DNA of 64,000 nucleotides from Hyperoodon ampullatus (taxonomy: Eukaryota; Chordata; Mammalia; Artiodactyla; Ziphiidae), in assembly GCA_949752795.1 (NCBI GenBank), contig OX457060.1:106714949-106778948 (forward strand), given 5' to 3'. Both the position numbers and the translations under genes were made by a program. Position 1 is the first letter of the stretch. Each line of letters starts with the position of its first letter. The notes beneath the pieces were generated by a model. The model ran no database searches. It was not told where the DNA came from and saw only the letters and a program-made list of their open reading frames with translations. Positions 24,526 to 36,257 of the stretch are shown one piece after another.

Positions 24526-26720
24526 AAAAATCATTTTTAAAAAATAGTGAGCAATGGTATATATTTAAGTGTCTCCAGTCCTGTTTGGCATATTTTGTAT
24601 ATATAGGTTTCATCCTGACCCCAATTTTAGACTCACATTTCTTCCCAATAATAAGTGATTTGTAATCCATCATCATAAAAATATCCTGGCAAGCTTTGAG
24701 CAATCAACCTCATGGAGCAACCAAATAATGTTCCCTGGGAAGACAGGAATGATGTGTGTAGGTCATTACTCTCAGTTACCCCAAGCCTAAGTCAGTAGCA
24801 GGCAAGGGAGGTATTTCCATCATGTAGTGACTGGACAGTTGGCTGAATGTGGGTTTCTTGTCCAGTGCAGCTCCTAGACATTAGAATTGTGCTTCTTATA
24901 ATATCTTTGTTCCCACCTCCTTGGCCTTGGAGTTTCTAAAACAGATCCACAATAAGACCATGCTTAGAGGCATTTGGCCTTTGGTTTCTACAGCGCTCTT
25001 TTTCCCAACTTCCAATTTCCCCGAGAATTTTCACCCACACCCTTTTGCTCTCTCATAAATAAATACACAAATTGTTTTTCTGCCTCTTCTTCTCTCATAA
25101 TAGGTCTTTCAGACTCTTGGAGAGGAGCAAAGTCATCTGTTAGAACAGACCCTTAAATCCATTAGCAAGTAAAAAAAAATATTTAGCCTTCCTTAAGAAT
25201 AGAGGGAAATTTGTCTTAAGAAACCCAATGTTCATGCCTGGCTCAACTCCCAACAGGGAAAAGGGGATGCTTCACTTTGTCCTGGGAAGCAGGACCTCCA
25301 AAGAAGGGATTGAAAGGCTTCGACTAATGTAATGAAAAGGAAACTTTAATTTTCATATCAAAAACACAAGTTTAAGCTTTAAATATTGTTACAAATTAAA
25401 GAAGAAAATCTTAATTCACTCAATTTCCTTTTAAATTGTTATTTCATTCTATTTTCCTTTTTTTTCTTCTTCTTTTCCCTTCCTGCTCCACATTTACATA
25501 GAGTATGTGCTGTAAAGCAGTTCAGAAAAATTATTAAGATCCCAGGTCAAAGGAAAAAATAAAATTAAAGAAAAGCATCTACTGGTTTCCTCTTTCCTCC
25601 AAAAAGATGAAAGACTTTTAGAGTTTTTCAAAGGCTGCTATAAAATGTCCAAATACTCACCAAGGTGAGTAGGCAGTAAACTATAGCTGAAAGAATACCT
25701 GAATGGAAATATTATACTATTTTAATGACTTGGTCAAGTTTTTCAATTTTTTTTTCATTCTCAGTTTCTTTATCTGAAAATGAAATAAGTCTACTAGATC
25801 ATACAATTATAGCAATCTATGAACCTACCCCATCCCCAGCTTTTTCTTACCCTTAGGCATTATAACAGTTTGATGACGTATAAAAATCACTCCTATTTAT
25901 TGACTCCAGACAACTAAAATATTGTACTAACGAGATTCAAACCTGCTACTTCTACCCAGCCAACTACACACATTCTTGCACTTGGACAGAATTCTTTAAT
26001 GTCAGATAATCCCATTCCGGGTATTTCACAGTAATGATAAAAAAAGGAATAACATATATATAGAGAGGGAAATGTACTTGCTTTCATTTATGCATAGGGT
26101 ACAGTGGTCACCCCTGGCCTCCTGCTTTCTTCTTTTTTCCCTATCAAGTCTGCTCTTTTCTTATTTGTTCTTATAAAGATGTGGATGATTGTAGATATGC
26201 AAGATATTAGTATTGCAGTGGTATGTACATTTTAAAAGAGAACAAAGATGGAACTCTAACCTCGATATTTCAACTATCAGTTACGGATGAAGGAGATTAC
26301 GGGGTCATCACTCTTTGGGACATCTGAAATCATTCAGTGATGATTCTGCTGGCAGAAAATTCAATGTGTTGAATGAGACTCTTGGACAAAACAAGAACAG
26401 AATGTTGTCCAAAGGTGGCACAAGTCCGTGGGAAATATAAGCTGAAAGAATATACTTGTATAAAATATGGAGGAAAAATCAATCTGTCGAGTTGTTCATT
26501 ATGGGGTTATTTGCTAAACAGCCAAAACATGAAAACAACAAATATAGCAACCACAGAAAATTAGTTTAAATCATTAGCTATTCAGGTAAGAGAATTCAGT
26601 CCTTGAAACTGATGGTTATAAAAACCAAAGAGTAACATGAGAAAATGTTTTTATATTTAAAAAGTAGTTTTCAAAATTTGATATATACTACCTAAAAATC
26701 CATCTCTAGAATGGTACAGC
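24526..26720. other. Intergenic stretch, nothing recognised
   Basis: No credible ORF. Short frames at 24,974-25,156 and 26,373-26,564 lack domains. No named repeat. Confidence 0.4.
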
Positions 26721-26725
26721 AGGAA

Positions 26726-26830
26726 TATTTGTCTGTTTCATTTTGGTCACCCCTATATCCCAGGCATCTTAAACAGTATCTGGCACATAGTAGGTGCTCA
26801 ATAAATATGTGTTGTGTGACTTCATTGATG
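26726..26830 (+). mobile_element. L2 LINE 3' end
   Basis: cacccctatatcccaggcat, atctggcacatagtaggtgc and tcaataaatatgtgttgtg form the standard L2 3' terminus. Confidence 0.8.
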
Positions 26831-27665
26831 AATCATTTAAAATAAATATTGGAAGATAATATACAAATTAATGCACAATGGATTTATATTGGGGTGTGGA
26901 ATTATAAGTACATATTTTTCCTGATTTTCTGAACTTTTTCCTCTCTTCTCCCACCTTGCTCTCCATATATATTCTATTGATATGCAGTAATACATGTTTT
27001 TCAGTCTCCTTCGACCTCAGTACATATCAATTTATGTTTACAATCTGGGCAAAAGAGATCATTTTATGAAGAGGGAAATTTGAAATTTAACAAAAGACAG
27101 ATTGCATTTTTTTTGAAAAAAAAAATCAAGACATAATATGGTATGTACTTTGTGTAGCTATAGTCCTGTCTACACCCAGGGACAGTACATAGCACAGAAA
27201 TGACTTCTCTCTGTTTCAGTCATGAGCTAGTTTTTCCATTGTACATTTATTCCACAGTTAATAAAACAGCAATTCTACTTGTTTTTAATGTTCTGCCAAT
27301 GAACATACTGCTAAGAACAATAAGTATAAAATAAATTCTCCTAGTTTTTCAGAGAGAAATCGTCTTTTACCATGAAGTTTGGCCAAGTCAGGCAAATTAA
27401 ATCTAGACAATAAACCTTCAATTAGACATGTTATAGCACAGACTTATGTGTAGAATCTCTGAGCAGATTGCAGTTACAGAAATCAACAGATATATAGCAA
27501 TATACATTAGCCTCTGATTTTAGTTGAGTTTTAGTAACATGTGAAGCCTGGGACAAACTGCACTGTATTCAAACTCAAAATTGCAACCCAGTATATAGCT
27601 TGATACATATCATTGCAGATGCTTGTTTTCTGTTTCAAAGTTATTTTTCCATCGATTCACTCAGT
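26831..27665. other. Intergenic stretch, nothing recognised
   Basis: AT-rich. No nameable feature. Confidence 0.4.
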
Positions 27666-27669
27666 TTAC

Positions 27670-27855
27670 TTCCTTAAGAAATGCATTTGCTAGCCATATG
27701 ATCTTAGATGAGTTGCTAAACTCTTTTGGCTTCAGTTTCCTCATGTGTAAAGTGCAGGTAATATTTGTCACTGTCTTATAGTTGCTGGGATTGAGTTAAC
27801 ACATGCAACGTTTAAAAAGTCCTATTATATGATAAGACCTCAACAAGTGTTAGCT
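27670..27855 (+). mobile_element. MIR SINE
   Basis: gctagccatatgatcttaga, ggcttcagtttcctcatgtg and ttgagttaacacatgcaacg follow the MIR order in sense orientation. Confidence 0.75.
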
Positions 27856-27857
27856 CC

Positions 27858-27965
27858 TTTTACTGTGTCCCAGGCACTCTGCTGGGTATTGAAGGTATGG
27901 GGATGAAAAAGGATGGGCTTAGTTCTGGTTCATGGCAGCTTGTAATCTAGTGGGTATGTTTATTG
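27858..27965 (-). mobile_element. L2 LINE 3' end (reverse)
   Basis: gtcccaggcactctgctggg, then a ggcagcttgtaatctagtg block, is the reverse L2 3' end. Confidence 0.6.
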
Positions 27966-28704
27966 CAAGACAATTTTCTACGGACCTCTAGAGTTTCTGC
28001 ATGGCTTGTCAGCAGAAGCAGTGTCATCCTTTTGTCCTGATTATCTTTTCAGGGATGTTTATATGGAGAACAACCTTGGAAGATATAGTGTATCCCCCTA
28101 GAGCAGAGAGCTGTTCATTTGTTTTCCATCATAAAAAGAAAAAAGAAAATAATGCCTCTCTTTGGGACAAAGTGTGGGCAGGCTTGCTTGCAGCCAGTTC
28201 TGAACGACTGACATTTCCTAAATTTGAGATTCCTTTTCTGCAACCCATTTCATGTGCATGTGTCACCTAGATCTTGTCATTCCTCCTTGAAAGAATTGAG
28301 GACTCAGGCAATCGGTGCAAATGCTGATATGTTAGATACAGCCATGCAGTGAATAATAAATATCTTTTGTTTCTGATGCAGGACTTCTTTGCCTTCTATT
28401 AGCATCCAAGTTAACTTGTTAACTTGCAAGTTGGATAAAATCTCAGATCCTTCACAATTCCTAACAATCATTAGGTGAATTATGAGAAGTGTAAAGCATA
28501 TCTGTATAAACAGAAAAATGCGCACATACATATATTCTTGTGTATGTAAAAAAATTGAGGATGGCTAATGTTATAGGAGCATTGTACAGTAGGATGGAGT
28601 TGGTAGTTAATTTATTGAATTGACACTGAAAACCTTAGAATTAGAAGCAAACATGAGACTCATGTGATCAAACCTACTAGCTAATGCTGAAAGGTTATGC
28701 TGAT
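27966..28704. other. Intergenic stretch, nothing recognised
   Basis: The 89-codon plus frame (28,001-28,270) and 75-codon minus frame (28,304-28,531) show no domain and are probably chance. Confidence 0.4.
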
Positions 28705-28795
28705 CTTGCTTACTACTTTTTCTCTAGTGCATAATAGAATAACTGGCACATAGTATGTGCTCATTGGATATATTGTTTAATAAATGAATAGGTAA
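28705..28795 (+). mobile_element. L2 LINE 3' end
   Basis: ataactggcacatagtatgt followed by a gtgctcattggatatatt block and a tttaataaatgaatagg end is an L2 3' terminus. Confidence 0.6.
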
Positions 28796-28909
28796 CTTAT
28801 GAATACATTTATTAATAATGTGTTCTTTTTACTGCTTGCCAATTTCCATAATAGGGTAGGTACTTCTGTATGGGAAATTCCGTCCATTGCTGAGCATCTT
28901 TCTTTGGAA

Positions 28910-29085
28910 GTTCTTTACTGTATTAGTCAAGCTTCCTTACTATATTATGTTGTGATAATATAAAAATCACAAAATATTAGTGAATGGTATTATGTAATAA
29001 AAAGTTTATTTCTCTTCTCATACCATCATTCAATATGGATTAGGAAGCTCACCTCCCTAGTGGCTTTCTCTTTCAAGTAATGTGT
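28910..29085 (-). mobile_element. LTR-like repeat fragment, tentative
   Basis: The pattern tattagtcaagcttccttac ... aaagtttatttctcttctca resembles the reverse edge of MLT1-type LTRs. Weakly supported. Confidence 0.3.
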
Positions 29086-30557
29086 CAGGAATTGGGGCTC
29101 TTCTGTAACATTGTTCCATCTAGGTATATAATGAAAATGTCAGTGTTGTCTCTGGCATACTTCATTTGAACTAAAATTTGATTTCTGAAACTAAATTCAT
29201 TGATTCCAATTCCTCCCTTGAAGCAAAACAAAACAACAACAACAGCAACAACAAAAGTTTGTTCTTTTCCACATGATATGATAGACATTCAAATACTTAT
29301 TTCCCCTTGGACTCTACTTTTTCTAGCCTAAATTATCATAGTTTCTGTAATCATGTCTCAAATGAAATCATTGACTGCTACCTTACCATTTTGATTATTT
29401 TCCTACGGACATCCCTTTCGTTGTCGATAACCTTTAAAGCATATCATTGAGTACTGAATCCATCTGAATATATTCAGATATTGTCAGACAAACAGATTAG
29501 AAAGAGCCTAATTTCCCATGAGTTAAACTCTAGAAAGGCCAGTGCCTCTAGTCTTTCACATTATTTCATGAAATTATGGGACACCAGGAAGGATAATATT
29601 TTTCAGTATTAGTGGATGCTGGCTTAGCTCATTCCACTTTCCCTGGTCACCTCTCCTCCCTTTAGGACACTAGACTTCAGGCAGGCATGGCCTCAAGGAG
29701 GAGTAGAAGCTATAGAAACTGGACAACAAAGATATCAAATTCTTGACTTCTAAGCTTTGAAAAAAGCCCCACGGCAATACTAGAAGATCAAGTTTTTCCT
29801 GACTTCGATAAGAACTCTCTGGGCTAGAAGAAACAGGGAAATGTTGTAGAAGAAGCTGGAACATTAGACACTGCTGAAGGCATAGGAGAGCAAGTTTCGG
29901 GTGCCCTGTCCACTCTCCTCCCACCCTCACCTTCAAAGTCAGTTCCAGAAAAGGGAGAAAGAGCAACAGAAGTCAGGCAAAAGTGGAACTGGAAGATAGA
30001 ATACCAGGCCCTTGCCCCCTCTCTGGCATGCTGAGAGAGGCAGCAGGCTTCCAGGAATGTCGCCATAGCAGGGGGAATGAGTAGAGATGGCTAAGTGGGT
30101 GTCAGGACTGAGCAGCCCAGGCAACCATGGGCTCCCCTGCATGGCACAGTGCCGCGGATGCGCTGCTCCCCTGCCCTCCCATCCCACCCCACTCCCAATA
30201 GCCTAATGTCACTTCAGGCAGGAGTAGAAGCGGAAAATCTAAAGTGTCCAGTTTAATCTGAAATCATTGACTGTATCCAGAAAAAGGTGAAAACATCCTG
30301 AAGTGAATGAATTTACTAGTATCTGACTACGATTACCTTTTCTGCCTTTAGAAGGACTAAAGGCAGAGTTACTATAGGAAGTATGTTATGTCTTAACAAA
30401 TGCAGGCAACACTTTTGCATTTCTAAGGACCGAACTTAAAAATGTTTTGACAACTATAGATGGTTTGCTGTGAATGGACAAGGCACTGGATTTGGATTTA
30501 GAAGATCTAGGTTTAGGTCACCTTCTCTGTGTATTTGGCCCAGGAGAATTTCTCTCT
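29086..30557. other. Intergenic stretch with an imperfect direct repeat
   Basis: A block starting acttcaggcagg and ending aggagtagaagc occurs at 29,674-29,710 and again, 16 bp shorter, at 30,211-30,231. The sequence between (about 500 bp) is more GC-rich than its surroundings. The minus-strand frames there (29,670-30,187, three overlapping) show no domain. No named repeat fits. Confidence 0.5.
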
Positions 30558-30564
30558 TAGCAAC

Positions 30565-30599
<35 letters not shown>

Positions 30600-30920
30600 A
30601 AGAAGATGTTGGGGGTAGGAGTTTATTAACTTATTTATTTATTTTTGCTGTGTTGGGTCTTCGTTTCTGTGCAAGGGCTTTCTCTAGTTGTGGCAAGTGG
30701 GGGCCACTCTTCATCGTGGTGCGTGGGCCTCTCACTGTCGCGGCCTCTCTTGTTGAGGAGCACAGGCTCCAGACGTGCAGGCTCAGTACTTGTGGCTCAC
30801 GGGCCTAGTTGCTCCGTGGCACGTGCGATCCTCCCAGACCAGGGCTCGAACCCGTGTCCCCTGCATTAGCAGGCAGATTCTCAACCACTGCGCCACCAGG
30901 GAAGCCCTAGCAAGAGTTTT
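30558..30920 (-). mobile_element. CHR-1-type long tRNA-Glu SINE
   Basis: This is a full-length copy of the longer CHR form on the minus strand. Besides the tRNA-like head it keeps the extra 3' part (complement of tcgtttctgtgcaagggctt and a ctctagttgtggcaag block) that the other six copies lack. A (TTTA)n and a 32-T run form the tail side at 30,567-30,598. The target duplication tagcaa-agtttt differs by one base (30,558-30,570 and 30,908-30,920). Plus frames at 30,470-30,869 read the antisense of the SINE and are not genes. Confidence 0.93.
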
Positions 30921-31043
30921 ATCATGAAAAAACATGTACATAGTCTAACTTTCTCATAGGCAGAATGAGGATATGAAATGACGTGAATGCCTGGAACATG
31001 GTTTTGTAATATATAAACTGCCATAGAGGAACACTCCAGTTTG

Positions 31044-31210
31044 GTGCTTCTCATATTTAACATGCATAGAAATCACCTGGAAGATCTTATCACAGTGCAA
31101 TTTCAGATTCAGCAGGTTTGGGCTGAGGCCTGAGGTTTTCTCCTTCTAACAAGCTCCCAGATGATAATGAGCCTGCTGGACCATAGACTATACTTTGAGG
31201 AGCAATGCCG
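31044..31210 (-). mobile_element. MER20 (hAT-type DNA transposon), reverse
   Basis: gcatagaaatcacctggaag, tttcagattcagcaggtttg, ctgaggcctgaggttttctc, caagctcccagatgataatg and the ggaccatagactatacttt end match MER20 in reverse. Confidence 0.7.
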
Positions 31211-31900
31211 TAGTTAATGACTAGGTTTTGCACATTTCCTGAGCTGGAAGTAACAATTAATATTCAATATTGCATCTCACATTGCCCAAGAATAGCTTTA
31301 TCTCTCCCATCTGTTCATATCAAGTTCCTCATATTTATAGCATATCTGAAGTTGATTATGTCATGACCTGATTATCAAATGCTCTGAAATTACTTTTAGA
31401 TTTAAAAAAATATATATTTGTTATCATCCATAAAGAACATGGTGTGCTTCCAGAGAAAATATAAACAAACAGTTCAGTCCTTGAGAAGTTATGAGATTTA
31501 ATCCTACAAAGTTGGCAGCAGATATGCCAATATTTCAGTTATTCACTTTTAAGAAAGAATAAAATTTATGTTTGGATACTATAAGTAAGAAAACTGGACA
31601 AGTATTAAGGCAGCAGAGGTACTGTTTTATTTTTGTTGGTTTGTGTGCATCCCTATCTCCTCAAGAATCCAGGTTGGTATATACAGGGACAGGTTATCAC
31701 TCGTGCTTTTGTCCCTCTGGTGAAGACCACTGCTATCTAGAGCACAGAATATCATTGTAGACATTAGAGGTGAATGTCATCTGTTCAGCTATAAGAAAAA
31801 GTTGTAGACAAGAGACTGTGGCTTCCTATGGTAGAATGGATAAAGTTATTCAGAGTTGCCAAAATTACATGTCAACTTTCTTCAATACCCCTTTGAGACA
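31211..31900. other. Intergenic stretch, nothing recognised
   Basis: A 62-codon plus frame at 31,572-31,760 is unrecognised. No repeat is named. Confidence 0.4.
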
Positions 31901-31904
31901 GATT

Positions 31905-32070
31905 GCCTGGGTGATCACTTAATGACTTGATGCTTTGACTTCTTAATCTATTGTAAGGATTAATGAATTATTAGATGTAAAGTGCTTAAGACATGCCAGA
32001 CACATAGCAGGCACTACATAAAGGTTAACTATGATTATTACTGGTGTTATTATTAGTATTATTGCTAATA
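31905..32070 (+). mobile_element. MIR SINE, diverged
   Basis: taatgacttgatgctttgac, agatgtaaagtgcttaagac, cagacacatagcaggcacta and ttaactatgattattactgg fit the 3' half of MIR. Confidence 0.6.
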
Positions 32071-32719
32071 TTACTGTTATTTAATTTCCTTATCTTGGTT
32101 TCTTCTATAATTAGATAATTTCAGGAAGTCTAACCCTAACTATACTTCCAGGATGGAGTTGATTTTACAGTCTCTCTGGACACTAACATATGAAGGATAA
32201 GCTACTATAATTTATAGTTACTGGAGATGATATATATCTCCTGAAATGTCAGTGGATTTTGTATTTTTCCGTTGTACTACAGTTTTACTATGCTAAAGAG
32301 ACTGCTTATGTTAAAATCCTTAGAAAATGAAAAAAAAAGTATTTTCAAAAGTATTACTCATCATACCCAATATTTTGACATTATTCTAAAGAAAATATGA
32401 AAATTAAGCTAAAAATAATGAAAGATATATTTTCTGTCTAATAGTCACATAAAAAGTCCTTAGCATTTGTGTTCTTCCTATATGGTGTTTAAGGAGACCA
32501 AAGCAAGACCATTTATATATCGACAATCCACAACATTCTCTGACCACAGAACAGTCATTCAATTCAAATTAACCTAAGCAGGGTTACACTGTACCCACTT
32601 TTCATGCTGTGCGAACCACCAAAGAAATATCTAACTCTTCCTCTTCTCTCATGGAATTTGTCTTTTGAATCTTTTCATGAGGGAGGCAGTTATGATCATT
32701 GAAATGATCAGAGCAAAAT
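32071..32719. other. Intergenic spacer, nothing recognised
   Basis: AT-rich sequence without nameable features. Confidence 0.4.
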
Positions 32720-32943
32720 AAAGAACAACAATAGGGCTTCCCTGGTGGCGCAGTGGTTGAGAGTCCGCCTGCCGATGCAGGGGACACGGGTTCGTGCCCT
32801 GGTCCGGGAAGATCCCACATGCCACGGAGCCATGGCCGCTGAGCCTGCGCGTCCGGAGCCTGTGCTCCACAACGGGAGAGGCCACAACAGTGAGAGGCCC
32901 GCGTACCGCAAAAAAAAAAAAAAAAAAAAAAAGAACAACAATA
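32720..32943 (+). mobile_element. CHR-2-type tRNA-Glu SINE
   Basis: This is a complete copy in sense orientation. The head gggcttccctggtggcgcag starts at 32,734, the B box ggttcgtgccc follows, and a poly(A) tail of about 23 runs into the right flank. The 14-bp duplication aaagaacaacaata is perfect at 32,720-32,733 and 32,930-32,943. It is close to the consensus of the other copies and likely young. Frames on both strands over it come from the repeat. Confidence 0.95.
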
Positions 32944-33670
32944 ATAATTGCATATAATCAAGTCAGCAAATATAAGGTGCAAGCAACTCAAATTATAATA
33001 GTATAAAGGAATTTTCAAATGTTAAGATATGCTTCCTAAAATAAGTGCTGCTTATATTGCACCTTGGAAGTAGGTGGGATTTTGAATATATTCCAGGCAT
33101 CCATAGCCACAGGGACAATAATGTGAAGACAACCTCTCCAGTGACCTATGTATACAATAAGAAAGAAGTGGGCAGCTGGGATGCAACTAAATTACTTTTA
33201 GGACTTGAAGATGTGTGCATATCTTTGGACACATGGAACAAACACAGTGCATGACAATCTGGCAAAAAACAAGCAACAAAACAGAGGAGTAATTTTTTTG
33301 TTTCTTAAAAGCTATTGGCCTTCAATGTGGTCCAAAAAGTTTTCCTTAAATATAAAGCCTCTTTTGTGCTTATTAAGCAAAAATTACCTATAAAAATCAT
33401 GATTTGCCCTCAGTGTTCCAGGTTTACACCTCTTGTCCAAGGGAGAGTGCAGCCTACAGTGTCCCTTTGTGCCCAGTGTTTGTGGGAAGTGGTGGGACAC
33501 AGCGTTTCCTCTCTGCCTTCTCTCTTCTGAATGATAGCAACATGGGACTTTGGCTTCATTTACCCTAAAATACTTAAATAAAATTAGAAAACTAATGTAT
33601 TAAAAATGAGAAACAAATTCAAACCAGATTATGCTGGCTGCTGTGATTTATTAGTCCATTTGGTCTTTGT
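32944..33670. other. Intergenic stretch, nothing recognised
   Basis: Three short overlapping plus frames (33,045-33,530) have no domain. No repeat is named. Confidence 0.4.
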
Positions 33671-33674
33671 CTGT

Positions 33675-33747
33675 GGGTTATTAGCCCGGTGGGTTAGAAC
33701 ACAGTGCTAATGATGCCAAGATCAAGGCTTTAGTCCCTCCTGGCCTA
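33675..33747 (+). pseudogene. tRNA-Ile(AAU)-like pseudogene
   Basis: The 73-nt stretch aligns position by position with the tRNA cloverleaf. There is a TA at positions 8-9, a GCCC...GAAC D arm, a CAGTG/TGCCA anticodon stem, and the loop CTAATGA, which places AAU at positions 34-36. It also has an AGATC variable loop and a TTTAGTC T loop. The central part (ggttagaacacagtgctaat) is very close to eukaryotic tRNA-Ile(AAU). The acceptor and T stems no longer pair, and the T loop lacks the TTC start, so it cannot be a working gene. It may be a retro-pseudogene or the head of an old tRNA-derived SINE. Confidence 0.65.
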
Positions 33748-33749
33748 TT

Positions 33750-34400
33750 TAGCTTTGTTCCATTCCAAGGACAGAACTGCACCCATACCAGGCCAGACCT
33801 CATGTGAATATATTCCACTTGTCAGAGGCTGACAGAGAGAATGTAGTTAGATTAGCCCAGATCAGCCATTACTACCAGGAAAGCTAGCAAAGCAACAAAC
33901 AACCAACTCAAAGTACACATTGAACTAATGGTTTGTCATTATCTTCCATGAGAACAAATGATCCTATTTCTTGGTGAAGTACGTACTCTGTGCTGATTTG
34001 TTGATGCAGGCTAAAAGTGTCTTGGTATCTCTTCATCTCATCTCACTGTTTCCCAACTTGGATTCCTTTATTAGTAAATCTCTATAAAATATATAAATAA
34101 AGAGTACTATAAAATCTTACAATTCTAGCCAAAATTACTAGAGGAGAAAAAAATTCAACAAACTCTACAGAAAGAACATGCTGACTGTTTCGGGAATATA
34201 TTCTAATAGTAAACAGAGGTACTAAGAGAGAGTTGCGATGAACCTCCAATGAGTGAGAAATTGGTGAAGCAGGTGATGCTATTTGCTGTATGTCTCTGCT
34301 GGGTCCACTGGAGATACTTAAAGTCTCACTTTTTATTAAACAAATCAAACTAGGAGGATTAAGAATAGCCTCCTTATTAAATTGTAAATAGATGAAACTT
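33750..34400. other. Intergenic stretch, nothing recognised
   Basis: The minus frame 34,082-34,348 (88 codons) is unrecognised. No repeat is named. The first 80 bases could be a SINE body if the tRNA-like block is a SINE head. Confidence 0.4.
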
Positions 34401-34411
34401 CATCCTCGGAG

Positions 34412-34465
<54 letters not shown>

Positions 34466-34671
34466 GGTACGCGGGCCTCTCACTGTTGTGGCCTCTCCCG
34501 TTGCGGAGCACAGGCTCTGGATGCGCAGGCTCAGCGGCCATGGCTCACGGGCCCAGCCGCTCCGCGGCATATGGGATCCTCCCAGACCGGGGCACGAACC
34601 CGTATCCCCTGCATCAGCAGGCGGACTCTCAACCACTGCGCCACCAGGGAGGCCCCATCCTCGGAGTCTTT
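34401..34671 (-). mobile_element. CHR-2-type tRNA-Glu SINE with 50-nt A tail
   Basis: The tail is an uninterrupted run of about 50 T on the plus strand (34,414-34,463), followed by the SINE body to its 5' end near 34,655. The duplication catcctcggagtcttt (16 bp) is perfect at 34,401-34,416 and 34,656-34,671. A long pure tail and perfect duplications mark it as the youngest-looking copy here. Open frames through it (for example 34,392-34,712) are repeat-derived. Confidence 0.95.
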
Positions 34672-35597
34672 ACATGAGATCTTCAACTTGTAATGAGCAC
34701 CATGTGCTCTGACCTAAACACATCATAAGAGAAGTAAATAAGACAGAGAAGTGGCACGTTACTAGATGTTGAAAATCATCAGGAAAAAAAATAGCATCTT
34801 GAATCAGAGTACAAATAATATCTCTGTAGAAAACCCTGCCTAAGAAATTCTTGCATGAATGTTTTAAAAACATTCTGCAGGGAGAACATGCTGACTCTTA
34901 TAAGCTTACCCATTAAATCTCACCAGGCTGAAGAGAATAGAATAATGCAAAACACAACAGGCATGTGCCATGCACAGCTCTCATGTGTCGTATGCCCTAG
35001 ACTGTCCTTGAATTCACAGGACTTGATGTTTGGCTTGTGAGTTTTTAGAACAGAACTCTTAAAAAGACCTCCAAATTATGGGTTTTTTTAAACTATTTAG
35101 TTATTCTATGATAGGTCTTGTTCCATATACAGTACGAAGTTTGTCTGTTTCACAACTTGCTGAGGGAGATTTGTGATAGGGAAATAAACTAACATTTTGA
35201 AGTTCAGCATGGGTCAAGTTCTCCCCTATGAGCTTTACGATATTATTTATTAATCCACACAGAAACCTTATAAATGTAACTATCTCCACTTAGACATGAG
35301 AACACTGAAGTTCAGGGTTTTGTCTGGAGCTAAGGTTTGTTCTCTTTTCATTCTTCATGTGAGTATCTGATGGACCCTTTTGACTCTGATTTTACTAGTC
35401 ACCCCACAGCACAGCCAGCCCCTGCCCTCTTGGTAAAGAGCTCAACCACCTGGTAACTTCCCTATTCACTGTCCTCTACATGGCTTGCTGTCGTGTCCAG
35501 CTGCCTACTCTGGCCACTCTATCCTATTCCATTCAAAGTCTCTGTTTCCTGAAACTAAGGCCACATTTCTGGTAATATCAAAAGCTATTCAAATTTT
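34672..35597. other. Intergenic stretch, nothing recognised
   Basis: Short frames at 34,670-35,289 lack domains. No repeat is named. Confidence 0.4.
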
Positions 35598-35634
35598 TTC
35601 TCCAGTTTTATTGAAATATAATTGACATAAGTTT
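35598..35634 (-). mobile_element. Old L1 3' end, left half of a split copy
   Basis: The block ttttattgaaatataattga is the reversed 3' end of an old L1 (L1MA/L1MB type). It stops where a younger L1 begins and resumes at 36,342. Confidence 0.6.
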
Positions 35635-36214
35635 TGAGAAAAAGGAACCCTCCTACACTGTTGGTGGGAATGTAAATTAGTGCAGCCACTGTGGAGAACA
35701 TTATGGATGTTCCTTAAAAAAATAAAAATAGATTCTGCAATCCCATTCCTGGGCATATATCCAGAGAAGACGCTAATCTGAAAGGATACATGCACACCAA
35801 TATTCATAGCAGCACTATTTGCAAGAGCCAAGATGTGGTAGCAACCTAAGTGTCTATCGACAGACAAATAGATAAAAAATGATGTGGTATATATACACAA
35901 TGGAATATTATTCAGCCATAAAAAAGAATGAAATAATGCCATTTGCAGCCACATGGATAGACCTAGAGATAATCATATTAAGTGAAGTCAGACAGAGAAA
36001 GACAAATATCATATGATATCACTCATATGTGAAAAATAGACTCAAAGACATAGGAAACAAACTTATGTTTACCAAAGGGGAGGGGGGAGGAATAAATTAG
36101 GAGCTTGGGATTAAAATATACACACTAATATATATAAAATTAGATAACCAACAAAAAGGACCTACTGTATAGCACAGAGAACCATACTCAATGTTTTGTA
36201 ATGAATGTAAAAAA

Positions 36215-36257
<43 letters not shown>

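Noticed and set aside
34392..34712. 106-codon plus ORF beginning with a poly-Phe run (similar ORFs at 30,470; 32,602; 38,463; 52,041)
   Set aside because: They are translations of CHR SINEs and their tails. The same peptide pieces recur at each SINE copy.
35589..35954. 121-codon minus-strand ORF
   Set aside because: It is the antisense of the sense-strand L1 at 35,635-36,341.
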